From NCBI RefSeq assembly GCF_003255815.1, contig NC_037677.1, positions 103,458,583 to 103,522,582 of the forward strand: a DNA stretch of 64,000 bases, written 5' to 3'. This stretch comes from Theropithecus gelada. Lineage: Eukaryota; Chordata; Mammalia; Primates; Cercopithecidae. Position 1 is the stretch's first letter, and every line of letters starts with the position of its first letter. This document shows positions 31,943-42,518 of this stretch, piece by piece. Below the pieces are notes generated by a model. That model saw only the letters and a program-made list of their open reading frames with translations. It did not search any database and had not been told where the DNA came from. The position numbers and the translations under genes are program-made.

Positions 31943-34831
31943 CTAGTCCACTCTTGGTGTTTTGTCTTTTTTTCCATTCTTATCTTATCCTCCTGAGTCA
32001 ACATTCTCTTTCTAGAAGGTCTTGTGTGTCTCTCACATGTTGCTAGCCTTATTCTACCTCCTTTTATTGTACAGTGTTTTTTCTATTCATTATTCTGAAC
32101 AATACTCCCAAGTTCCAGAACCAAAAAAAAAAAAAAAAAAAAAAGATGCAAAATCTACCTGGGGGGTGGCGGGAAAAGAATGAAATGTGTAAATACTGCT
32201 ACATTAATAAATTTAGTCTGATGATAGATGGAAATCAGTAAGACCACATTAAAGACGAGAGAATGGTTCAATTTTCCTAGTGGAATAATGAGAAAAAGAG
32301 ACTACAAAAGTAGGAACTAGTCTATATAGAGTGTGATGAGTTTCTTATACTTTCTATTAACTTGATCCTTGAGCTATTCGACGAATACTTTTACATTTAA
32401 AAAAACAAGGCATAAAAAGGCAAATGAGGATTATAAGGATGCTACATACAATCATCCTTATTTGCATGTGTGTGTGTCTGTGTGGGTGGGTGAGTGGGTG
32501 CGTATTAAACTCTAATCCTAATGTGACAAGATGACAATTGAGTGACTTAGTCAGATTTACATTAGCAACATTTTTTTCCAGGAAGCTTACACTACGTTAT
32601 TGGACATTTTTATCTTATTGTAACATAATTCATCCAGCAATCCAGATGCTTCAAGGTATCCATCATTTTTTGGTGCCATCTCTTGTTTCTTGATTTTACA
32701 AAGCTTAAAAGTTAACCCAAATTTTGATAATTCTCCACTCGAGCAGAACTGCATATTTAAACATCATGGCTTTGTAATAATTCATAGAAAATGATGCATT
32801 TTCACATATCCAAGTGGTATAGATTAGCAGTTGTCCAAGGGTGTCCCACAGAACTAGAATTAGATAGAGTGTTGATAAGTTTCATTGGCAGAACCAATAA
32901 TCAGCTGGCGTACATTGGTATGGCAGTACAAAAGTAAAAATAGTAAATACTTTCAAACCAGTTGATAAATAGTTACTGCACCAAGTTCTCTGAGTAGTTT
33001 TTCCTGTGAGCCTTTTCACCATGGTCTCCCACTCAGGGGCCTTTCAAGTTTCCTCACAGTATAGCAAACAAAAGATTGAGGCCTGGCACAGCAGAGATCC
33101 TCAACAAACTTGCTCCAGCACCAACACCTGTGCTGATCTGTCAAGGCCTTTGCCAATCAGGCTGCACCCCAGTGGGGGACTCAGTGACCTTGGGTTGGCA
33201 TTGCCATCATGGAAGGCAATTTCTAGTGCCCATCTGTAAGCCCTGATTCACAGCTAAGAGATGCTTCCAGCTCTACTCGCACATTTATGGGAGCTGTAGT
33301 CACCTATGGACATGAGCTCCAAAAGAGCAGAGGATGCTTTTTACCTAACAAAGAGTTGAGTTGATGTGCTGGTTAAATATTTTAACTATCAACCCTAGGT
33401 ATGGAAGAGGAGGACATTTTCCAAGAACAAAAAATATTGAGAAATGTGTGATTAGGCAACATTTAATATTCCTTTACTTCATAACTTTTCACAAACTATA
33501 TTATTCTAATATACATTGAACCTCTTAAGAGCATATTTCATACAACATTTTCTAAACATATTTGATGATAGGATCCATTCCTGAGGGATATCTAATGAGA
33601 TTAGTGTTCTGAGCAACACACTTTGGGAAGCATAAGATCAAAGATAAAGAAAGGAAAAGAAAGGTATGGATCTTAATTTCGTAAGAAAGAGGAACTATAA
33701 AAGTATCTCAAATGAAAATTGCAAACAGAAATGCCAGCCTGTACTAATCATAAAGTGACTACTATTGTAATAGAAAAACAAAAAAACAACAAAAAAAGGA
33801 AAGGAGCTTAAAATGTGTATCTTAAACACTCATAATTAAGATGCGACATATGCAGCCTTGAATTCTTCACCTGTACCATTTAAAAAAAATCATTTCAAAG
33901 CAAGCATTTTTATTTTCAGGCTTTGTTTACAGGTTGACTTATCTATAAATGAAAAAGAGAGCTTCTGTCAACACTTATACTGTGCCAGAAGAGGCTAAAA
34001 GCTTAACAAAATAAGCATTCCATGAAAATAAATATGCAAGTGAATAAATTAAGGCTTACTTTCTTCTGCTTTTGATCTTTAATCTTCACACTACTGTTTT
34101 TACAAATATATCTTAGTGGCTTTTAGAACATTTGAAAGTATGTCTCTATTTAATTATTTACTATGTACATAGAGCTGAAATAAGTTGCTCTGTGGCGTTC
34201 AGAAACCACCATCTGAGGCATCCCACCCACCTTCCAACAGGTTATGATCTTTTTGAGGTGGCAAAATCTCCTATCACGCTTGAAAAAAAGGATCAGCATA
34301 GGATACAGCTAGTTTTGATAGGAGTTGCAGAAATGCAATGTGTGACTGGATTTCCTTCACTATAATCTTATGCCATCAAATGGGATACTAAATAAACACA
34401 GAATCATTGTAATTTAAATTAACCCATAAGCACAATGACTGGCACATAAGTAGACTATAAATGATAGCTTTTGTTACTCATTTTCTAACATTTTTTTCTC
34501 GATTGTTTTTGGTGTTCTTTGCTCAATACTTACTAAAAACCTATGTAACATGAACCCTCAAGGAAAACCCCAATCACTAAACATAATTTTGACTTAGGTT
34601 GCTTAGAAGAAAGGATATTCATAAAACAATCACAACATTTTAAAAATGTAGCATAATTTAGTCTATCATGTCTTGAAGGATATGTGCTAGTAGTTTTACT
34701 TGGTGCTTGGATCACAGAGTTAATGGTAAGAACTGGAATATAAGAATTAAAGATTCCACACTCCGCTTTTATAATAATTATGTCAGAATTCCATTGGTGA
34801 ATAGACTATTATGCTTAAAAATCCTAACAGA
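31943..34831. other. Repeat-poor intronic block of about 2.9 kb
   Basis: Contains a poly(A) run of 22 at 32123-32144 and a degenerate (TG)n/(GGTG)n run near 32466-32502. The stretch 33000-33330 is less AT-rich than its surroundings (CACCCCAGTGGGGGACTCAG), but I cannot place it in a family. The 77-codon frames at 33006-33239 and 34132-34365 have no splice or domain support. Confidence 0.45.
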
Positions 34832-35129
34832 AGTGGGGCGTGATGGCTCATGTCTGTAATCCCAGCACTTTGGGAGGCCGAGGAGCGTGGATCACCTGAG
34901 GTCGGGAGTTCCAGACAAACCTGACCAACATGGAGAAGTCCCATCTCTACTAAAAATACAAAGTTAGTCGGACGTGGTGGCTCACGCCTGTAATCCCAGT
35001 TACTCAGGGGGCTGAGGCAGGAGAATTGCTTGAACCCAGAAGGCGGAGGTTGCGGTGAGTTGAGATCGCGCCATTGCACATTAGCCTGGGCAACAAGAGT
35101 GAAACTCTGTCTTGAAAAAAAAAAAAAAA
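34832..35129 (+). mobile_element. Alu, full length
   Basis: Forward Alu with a 16-base tail. AAAAATCCTAACAGA before and AAAATTCTAACAGA after form the target duplication. Confidence 0.97.
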
Positions 35130-35159
35130 TTCTAACAGATAACATAAAAATGAATACTC

Positions 35160-35640
35160 CTTGGGTACATACAATGTTATCTGAGTTCTTCACATGCAGA
35201 ATCCCATGAGATGGTCACTGATATTAATATCACATGTTACAAATAAAGAAGACTAAAAAGTGTAACCAGCCTGCTTAAGACTAAAGAACTTGGGAGGTGC
35301 GCCAGGCGTGGTGGCTCACACCTGTAATCCCAGCACTTTGGGAGGCCGAGGCGGGTGGATCACGAGGTCAGGAAATCGAGACCATCCTGGCCAACACGGT
35401 GAAACCCTGTCTCTACTAAGAATACAAAACATTAGCCGGTTGTGGTGGTGGGCACCTGTAGTCCCAGCTACTCGGGAGGCTGAGGCAGCAGAATGGCGTG
35501 AACCCAGGAGGCGGAGCTGGCAGTGAGCCGAGACTGCATCACTGCACTCCAGCCTGGGTGACAGAGTGAGACTCCGTCTAAAAAAAAAAAAAAAAAACTT
35601 GGGAGGTGCTGAGTGCGCACTGGCCGGCATCCTTAACTCC
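35160..35640 (+). mobile_element. MIR split by an Alu
   Basis: The left part (about 35160-35300) has GTTATCTGAGTTCTTCACATG and AACCAGCCTGCTTAAGAC. The right part (35598-35640) continues after the Alu with GCATCCTTAACTCCATACTG. The old SINE therefore served as the target of the younger one. Confidence 0.65.
35301..35597 (+). mobile_element. Alu, full length, inside a MIR
   Basis: Forward Alu with a 17-base tail. The target duplication AACTTGGGAGGTGC appears at about 35287-35300 and 35596-35609. Confidence 0.97.
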
Positions 35641-36003
35641 ATACTGCTGTGCTTCTATCAAAAGCCACCAGGAGAAATTCGCAGTTAAGGAGATGTATTC
35701 AGAAAATTTAGTTGAGCATTTTTTAGTGGAAAAAAACATTAACTAAAACTCTTTGAGGTTGTATATGGTGTAGACCGAAGTCTGGCTTTTCTTTATACCT
35801 ACTAAAGGGCAGGCCTGCCAGGCAAAATTTATTATTTTTTTTAAACAAGTATAAGCAGAAATTCCCACAAGGATCTATGAGGAAAAGACGGTATATCCTT
35901 TATCTGATCCAGCCTGGCTCCTGTGAAAGCTGAAACCATGCACAAAGTGATTGGGGCCAACCAGTTAATGACTTGATGATGCCTCATTAAGATTAGCAAG
36001 ATG
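35610..36003. other. Intronic sequence, nothing recognised
   Basis: No gene or named repeat. It ends in AAGATTAGCAAGATG (35989-36003), the left target duplication of the next Alu. Confidence 0.45.
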
Positions 36004-36408
36004 GGCCGGGCGCGGTGGCTCAAGCCTGTAATCCTAGCACTTTGGGAGGCCGAGACGGGCGGATCATGAGGTCAGGAGATCGAGACCATCCTGGCTAACA
36101 CGGTGAAACCCCGTCTCTACTAAAAAATACAAAAAACTAGCCGGGCGAGGTGGCGGGCGCCTGTAGTCCCAGCTACTCGGGAGGCTGAGGCAGGAGAATG
36201 ACGTAAACCCGGGAGGCGGAGCTTGCAGTGAACTGAGATCCGGCCACTGCACTCCAGTCTGGGCGACAGAGTGAGACTCCGTCTCAAAAAAAAAAAAAAA
36301 AAAAAAAANNNNNNNNNNNNNNNNNNNNNNNNNNNNNNNNNNNNNNNNNNNNNNNNNNNNNNNNNNNNNNNNNNNNNNNNNNNNNNNNNNNNNNNNNNNN
36401 NNNNNNNN

Positions 36409-36438
<30 letters not shown>
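36004..36438 (+). mobile_element. Young Alu (Old World monkey AluY type) with a gap in its tail
   Basis: Forward Alu close to a young consensus: GGCCGGGCGCGGTGGCTCAAG, AAAAACTAGCCGGGCGAGGTG, GAGATCCGGCCACTGCACTCC. The CTAGCCGGGCGAGG and GATCCGGCCACTGC forms are ones that I associate with cercopithecid AluY. The target duplication AAGATTAGCAAGATG is perfect (35989-36003 and 36442-36456). The poly(A) tail is interrupted by 100 Ns, so its true length is unknown. Confidence 0.95.
36309..36408. other. Assembly gap (100 N) in poly(A)
   Basis: Exactly 100 Ns with A runs on both sides, inside one Alu tail with intact flanking duplications. A round 100 is commonly used for a gap of unknown size. The real distance is probably only a few bases of A. 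Confidence 0.97.
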
Positions 36439-36443
<5 letters not shown>

Positions 36444-36644
36444 GATTAGCAAGATGTCTCAGTCTAATAGAAAAAGCAAGTTCTTAAAGCAAAACACAAC
36501 TGGAATCAGTCGCTCACTGTTACACCCATTGCAGTGCCTACACGACTTAGTTGGACTCCTAGCCCACTTATGTTGCCTAGTGCAATGCCAATATGTCAAA
36601 ACTAGATTCCTATTCAGCTTTAATTCTGCTGATTTTTAGCAAAC

Positions 36645-37085
36645 AGGATGTCTGTGGTCAGAAGGTTCTTAGAAATAAACCAGCTGAAGTTAGCAAAATC
36701 CACAACTTCAACTTACTCAACCTCTGAAGAACTTCTAGCTTCATTATAATCCAATTTCCATGCTGAATGACACTCCCACCAGTACCATGACAGTTGACAG
36801 TCACCATGACAATGACTGGAGGAGACCAAGAAAAAACAGAAAAGATGCAGCTCCTTGATTCCAGGAAAGTCTCAGTCCCTTCAAAAGAAAAGCAAAATAT
36901 TCCTCCCCTTGCTCTTCAACCCAACCCCCTACGTTAAAGACACCCTGTATTTGTAACTGCCTGGTTCTCAGGAGCCGAGAAATTAATTTGTGAGCTATGT
37001 TCCCACTTCTCCAATTCCATGATGATTGAATAAAGTGTTGCTTGACACTCGCTTTCAGTTTTGTGTATTGGCTTTGCAACACCAA
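36645..37085 (+). mobile_element. Possible solitary ERV1 LTR (MER41-like)
   Basis: CCAGTACCATGACAGTTGAC followed by AGTCACCATGACAATGAC resembles the central part of MER41 and related LTRs. Downstream lie TTGTAACTGCCTGGTTCTC and a polyadenylation signal in GAATAAAGTGTTGCTTGACA near 37030. No internal retroviral genes flank it. Ends are approximate and the family is uncertain. Confidence 0.45.
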
Positions 37086-37269
37086 ACAGGAAAAAGCCCC
37101 CTTTGGGGTAACTGAGACCCCCAATAACATCACTATCTAGTAGGCAATCAGTGCCCTGGTTTCTACAACAAATAAATTTCTCAGTACTCCACAGAATTTC
37201 ATGTATAATTTGCATTCCAATTGTCACCTAATAGGATTACAATATAATTTTGAGCTGCCTGATACCCAA

Positions 37270-37625
37270 TCCCTCTCTTTTCTCTGCCTCCTCCCCACTC
37301 CACTCCCATTCCAGCCTTGTCCCTTCACTTGGAAAGCTCTTTTCCCAGATACCTAATAGATAACTGTCTTACTGCTTTCTGAACAATGCTCATTTTATAT
37401 GAAGTAACAGCCTCCCTCACCCACCCCTCAGCACACTCTGCACTTCCTAGGTGCTTTTATTTTCTGTTCACAGTATTTATCCCCATATGATAGATTTTTA
37501 CTTATTTTTACCGTGTCTTTCTCCATGGGAACAGGGCTGATGTCTGTTTTGTTCACAGATGTCTTCCTAGCACTCAGAACAGCACCCTGGGCACGGTAGG
37601 CACTATTTGTTTTTGACTACTTGCT
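37270..37625 (+). mobile_element. L2, long 3' fragment
   Basis: CTTGGAAAGCTCTTTTCCCAG, CCTCACCCACCCCTCAGCAC, GTGTCTTTCTCCATGGGAACA and TAGCACTCAGAACAGCACCC follow the L2 consensus over about 350 bases. Confidence 0.75.
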
Positions 37626-38633
37626 AGCCTGATGGATGCTTGCTTTTCTTGTGTTACCTAGTGGACTTCCATGACATAAAAATTGAGAAGCTCATATGGT
37701 TTGGCGAGGACTTTTGGCCACAATAGCCCCTGCTGTTAGAAGATACAATCAGCTGTGCGGAAAGAAGGCAGACTAGGGTGGTGACTAGGTTCTATGCCCT
37801 CTACCTTTTAAAAATTAATAACCTTGATTTTTAGAGCAGTTTCAGGTCCACAGCAAAACAGAGTGGAAAATAAGTAGTTCTCATATAGCCCACCCCCACA
37901 CATGCATAGCTTCCCCCATTAGCAGTATCCTCCTTCAGAGTGTTACATTTGTTACAATCAAAGAACCTACAACCAAGCATAATTGTCAATCAAAGTCCAC
38001 AGTTTACATTAGGGTATACTCTTGGTGTTACCCATTCCATGGGTTCTGACAAATGCATAATGACATGTATCCACCACTTGATATCATAGAGAATAGTTTC
38101 ACTATATCAAGAATGCTTGGTCCTCTTCCTATCCCCCTAACCCATAATAACCATGGATCTATTTATCCTCTCCATAGTTTTGCCCTTTCTAGAATGCCAT
38201 ATATAGGCATACCTTGTTTTATTGCACTTCACTTTATTTCACTTTGCAAATATTACATTTTTTACAAATTGGAATTTTGTGGCATCCTGCAGGGAGCAAG
38301 TCTGTTGGTGCCATTTTCCCAACAGCACATGCTCACTCTCTGTGCCACGTTTTGGTAGTTCTTGCAATATTTCAAACTTTTCCATTATTATTACATCTGT
38401 TATGGTGATCTGTGATCAGTGATCTTTGATGTTTCTATTATAATCATTTTGCGGTGCCCCGAACTGTGCCCATGTAAGATGGCAAACTTAATAAATATTA
38501 TGTATGTCTTGACTGCTCCATCCACCAGCCATTCCCTACCCCCTTTTCCCTCGTTTTCTTTCCTCCCACCCCTCAGGCCTCCCTGTTGCCTGAGATAAAT
38601 GATATTGAAATTAGGCCAGTGAATAACTCTACA

Positions 38634-40372
38634 GTGTCTTCTAAGTGTTCAAGTGAAAGGGGGAGCTGCACATCGCTCACATTAAATAAAAAGCTAGAAA
38701 TGATTAAACTTGGTGAGGAAGGCACGTCAAAAGGCAACATGGCAAAAGCTGGGCCCCTTGTGCCAAACAGTTAGTCAAGCTGTGACTGCAAAGGAAAAGT
38801 TGTTGAAGAAAATTAAAGGTGTTACTTCACTGAATACAAGAATAAGAAAGTCAAAGAGGTTTATTGTTGATATAGAGAAAGTTTTAGTGGTCTGGCTAGA
38901 AGATCAAACCAGCTACAACATTTCCTTAAGCCAAAACATAATCCAGAGCAAGGCCATAATTGTCCTCAACTCTATGAAGGCCAACAGCTGAAGAAGCTGT
39001 GGAAGAAAAGTTTCAAGCTAGCAGAATTTGGTTCACTGAGGTTTAAGGAAAAAAGTCTTCTCTATAACGTGTAAGTGCAAAGTGAAGCAGCAAGTGCTGA
39101 TACAGACACTGTATACAGAAAATCTAGCTAAGATCATTGATGAAGGTGGCTACAGTAAACCACAGATGCTCAATGTAGAGGAAACAACATTCAACCAAAA
39201 GATGATTCCATATAGAATTTCAAAGCTAGAGAAAAGTAATCAATGCTGGCTTCAGAGTTTTGAGGGACAAGCTGACTTTCTTGTTGGGGGCTAATGCAAT
39301 TGGTGACTTTCAGTTGAAGTCAATGCTCTTTTATCTTTCTGAAAATCATGGAGTCCATAAGAATTATCCTAAGTCTATTCTCCTTATGCTCTATACATGC
39401 AACAATGAAGTCTGAATGACAGCACATCTGTTTACAGCATGGCTTACTGGATATTTTAAGCCCATTATTGAGATCTATTGCTCGGATAAAAAGATTCCTT
39501 TCAAAGTATTACTGTTCACTGATAATGTACCTAGTCATCCATGAACTCTGATGGAGATGTACAAGGAAACGGATATTGCTTTCATGCCTGCTAACACAAC
39601 ATCTATTCTGTAGTCCATGGATCAAGGAGCCATTTTAATTTTTAAGTATTATTATTTAAGAAATACACTTTGTAAGCCCACAAATTCCATAGATAGAGAT
39701 TCATCTGACAGATCTGGGGGCAAAATAACTGAAAATCTTTTGGAAGGGATTCACCGTTCTAGAAGCCATTAAGAACATTCATGATTTATGGGAGGAGATG
39801 AAAATACCAACATTCACAGGAATTTGGAAGAAGTTAATTCCAATACTTGTGGATGACTTTGAGGGGTTTGAGACTTAAGTGGAGAAAGTAACTGGACATG
39901 TGGTGACCATAACAAAAGAATTAGAAGAGGAGCTTGAAGATGTGAGTGAATTGCTGTAATCTCACAATCAAACTTGAACCAATCAGGAGTGGCTTCTTAC
40001 GGATAAGCAAAGAATGTGGTTTCCTAAGATGGAATCTATTCCTGGTGAATGTGGTGTAAACATTGTTGAAATGATAACAAAGAGTTTAGAATATTAAATA
40101 AACTTAGTTGATAAAGTAATGACAGGATGTGAGAGAATGAACTCCAATTTTCAAAGAAGTCCTACCATGTGTACAATGATATCAAAACAGTATTGCATGC
40201 CACAGAGAAATTTTTCATGAAAGGAAGAGTCAATTCATGTAGGACTCTGTATTGTTTTCTTATTTTAAGAAATTGCCAGAGCCCCCCCTCCTTAATCTTC
40301 AGCAAACATTACTGTGATTAGTCAGCAGCCACCAACATCAAGGCAAGACCCTCCACCAGCAAAAAGATTATA
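38634..40372 (+). pseudogene. Tigger1 transposase, inactive
   Basis: Homologous coding sequence starts at TCTTCTAAGTGTTCAAGTG, where the family start codon is now GTG in place of ATG. The N-terminal DNA-binding part (SLTLNKKLEMIKL) is followed by frameshifts. In the catalytic domain the first acidic residue is changed (NVEET for the expected NVDET, near 39175). The second is still visible (FTDN, near 39515) and the third lies in MDQG (near 39618), right after a TAG that replaces a glutamine codon. Several stops and indels follow. The protein cannot be made. The C-terminal proline-rich end (CAAGACCCTCCACCAGCAAA) is recognisable at about 40345. Confidence 0.88.
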
Positions 40373-40427
40373 ATTAACTGAAGGCTCAGCTAATTATTCA
40401 CATTTTTTTAGTTATATATATATATAT

Positions 40428-40580
40428 ATTTTTTGGACGGAGTCTTGCTCTGTCCCCAGGCTGGAGTGCAGTGGCATGATCTCGGCTCACTGCAACCTTC
40501 ACCTTCCAGGTTCAAGCGATTTCCCTACCTCAGCCTCCAAAGTAGTTGGGACTACAGGCGCACGCCACCATGCCCCGCTA
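40428..40580 (-). mobile_element. Alu right-arm fragment
   Basis: Reverse-complement Alu right monomer from GGACGGAGTCTTGCTCTG to CGCCACCATGCCCCGC. It is joined to the poly(T) of a second Alu. The left monomer of this copy is missing; Tigger1 resumes directly after the second Alu. Confidence 0.92.
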
Positions 40581-40883
40581 TTTTTTTTTTTTTTTTTTTT
40601 TGAGACGGAGTCTCACTCTGTCGCCAGGGCTGGAGTGCAGTGGCCGGATCTCAGCTCACTGCAAGCTCCACCTCCCGGGTTTACGCCATTCTCCTGCCTC
40701 AGCTTCCCGAGTAGCTGGGACTACAGGCGCCTGCCTCCTCACCCAGCTAGTTTTTTTGTATTTTTCAGTAGAGACAGGGTTTCACCATGTAGCCAGGATG
40801 GTCTTGATCTCTTGACCTCGTGATCCGCCTGCCTTGGCCTCCAAAAGTGCTGGGATTACAGGCATGAGCCACCACGCCCAGCC
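40581..40883 (-). mobile_element. Young Alu (Old World monkey AluY type)
   Basis: Reverse-complement Alu with a run of 21 T, GGCCGGATCTCAGCTCACTG and CAGCTAGTTTTTTTGTA, the monkey-type AluY forms. Nested in Tigger1 next to an older Alu fragment. Confidence 0.95.
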
Positions 40884-40916
40884 ATAAAATATTTTTGATT
40901 AAGATATGTACATTGG

Positions 40917-41027
40917 TGGTCAGGCGCAGTGGCTCATGCCTGTAATGCCAGCACTTTGGGAGGGTGAGGAGGGTGGATCACTTGAGGTCAGGAGTTTCAG
41001 ACCAGCCTGGCCAACGTGGTAAAACCC
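40917..41027 (+). mobile_element. Alu left-arm fragment without a poly(A) tail
   Basis: Forward Alu from GGTCAGGCGCAGTGGCTC to AACGTGGTAAAACCCC, ending inside the left monomer. ATATGTACAT occurs just before (about 40904-40913) and directly after (41028-41037), which looks like a target duplication even though no tail exists. Confidence 0.9.
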
Positions 41028-41783
41028 CATATGTACATATACATATACACACATTGTTTTTCTAGACATAATGTTATTATACACTTAATAGACTGTAGTA
41101 TAGTATAAACATAACTTTTATATACACTGAGAAACCAAAATTTCATTCACTTGCTTTATTGTGATATTCGGTTTATTGTAGTTGTCTGGAATCAAATCCA
41201 CAGTATCTGAGGTATGTCTGTAGTTGAAATGATGCAGCATCTAGCCTGTTCAGACTGGCTTCTTTCATTTAGTGATATACATCTCAGATTCCTCCATGCC
41301 TTTTCATGGCTTCATAGCTTTTTTTCTAAGTGCTAAATAATGTCCCATTGTCTGGGTACACCACAGTTTCCAGTCACCTACTGATCTCAGTAAATCTCAG
41401 TTGCTTCCAAGTTCCGATAATTATAAATAAAACTTCTATAAACATCCATGTACAGAATTTTGTGTAAACATGTTTTCAACTCCTTTGTGTAAATAACAAG
41501 GTATGTGATTCCTGGATTGTATATTGAGTGTATTTGTCCTATAAGAAACTGCCAAACTGTCTCCCAAAGTGACTGTATCATTTTGCATTCTGACCAGCAA
41601 TGAATCAGAGTTCCTGTTGCTTCACATCCTTCTTGGTATTTGGTGTTCTCAGTGTTTTAGATTTTGCCCATTTTAATAGGTGTATAGCAGTGTATCATTT
41701 TTTTTAAATCTGTAATTCCCTAAAGACATATGAGGTTTAACATATTTTATATGCTTACTGGACATCTGTATATGTTATTTTAT

Positions 41784-42082
41784 TAATTTATTTTTGTTTT
41801 TTGAGACAGTCTCACCTTGTCACCCAGGTTGGAATGCAATGGCATGACCTTGGCTCACTGCAACCGCCACTTCCCAGGTTCAAGTGATTCTCCTACCTCA
41901 GGCTCCCGAGTAGCTGGGAGTACCCTTGTGCACCACCAGGCCCAGCTAATTTTTGTATTTTTAGTAAAGACAGGGTTTCGCCATGTTGGCCAGGCTGGTC
42001 TCGAGCTTCTGACTTCAGGTGATCTGCCCACCTCGGCCTCCCAAAGTGCTGGAATTATAGGCGTGAGCCATCGTATCTGGCC
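41784..42082 (-). mobile_element. Alu, nested in L1M
   Basis: Reverse-complement Alu inside the 3'UTR part of the old L1, with both arms present. Confidence 0.96.
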
Positions 42083-42162
42083 TATTCTTTCATGAGATGT
42101 CTGTTCAGGCTCTTTGTCATTTTTTAAAAATGGCTTTAAATATAAATTTCTTAACATTAAGT

Positions 42163-42465
42163 TTTGTTTTGTTTTGTTTTTGAGATGGAGTTTTGCTCTT
42201 GTTTCCCAGGCTGGAGTGCGATGGTGTGATCTCAGCTCACTGCAACCTCTGCCTCCCAGTTTCAAGCGATTCTCCTGCCTCTGCTTCCTGAGTAGCTGGG
42301 ATTACAGGAATGTGTCACCATGCCCAGGGATTATTCTGTAGTTTAAGTAGAGACGGGGTTTCACCATGTAGGCCAGGCTGGTCTCGAACTCCTGATCTCA
42401 GGTGATCTGCCCATCTTGGCCTTCCAAAGTGCTGGGATCACAGGCATGAGCCACTGCGCCTGGCC
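42163..42465 (-). mobile_element. Alu, nested in L1M
   Basis: Reverse-complement Alu with a (TTTTG)n head. The old L1 continues after it with TACTGTTGAGTTTTAAGAG. Confidence 0.96.
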
Positions 42466-42489
42466 CTTACTGTTGAGTTTTAAGAGTTA

Positions 42490-42518
42490 TGTGCCTGTGT
42501 GCGTGTGTGTGTGTGTAT
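42490..42518. repeat. (TG)n microsatellite
   Basis: GTGCCTGTGTGCG followed by a pure GT run, at the junction between L1M and the nested L1MB. Confidence 0.85.

Larger units (their letters stand above)
38204..41220 (+). mobile_element. Tigger1 DNA transposon, full length with nested Alus
   Basis: Tigger1 is a pogo-type (Tc1/mariner superfamily) cut-and-paste element that was active in early primates. The left end reads TAGGCATACCTTGTTTTATT and the right end GGTATGTCTG, with terminal inverted repeats. TA duplications lie at 38202-38203 and 41221-41222. The L1M reads continuously across it (ATGCCATA before, GTTGAAATGATGCAGCATC after). Without the Alu insertions (about 40428-40883 and 40917-41027) the length is about 2.4 kb, the usual size of this family. 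Confidence 0.93.

Noticed and set aside
34783..35193. 136-codon minus-strand frame, and many similar ones with FFFFF and SPRLECSG words
   Set aside because: These are translations of Alu sequence with its poly(T).
38053..39294. Tigger1-region frames as host genes derived from transposase
   Set aside because: Start codon lost, frameshifts, stops and a changed catalytic residue. No sign of selection or splicing.
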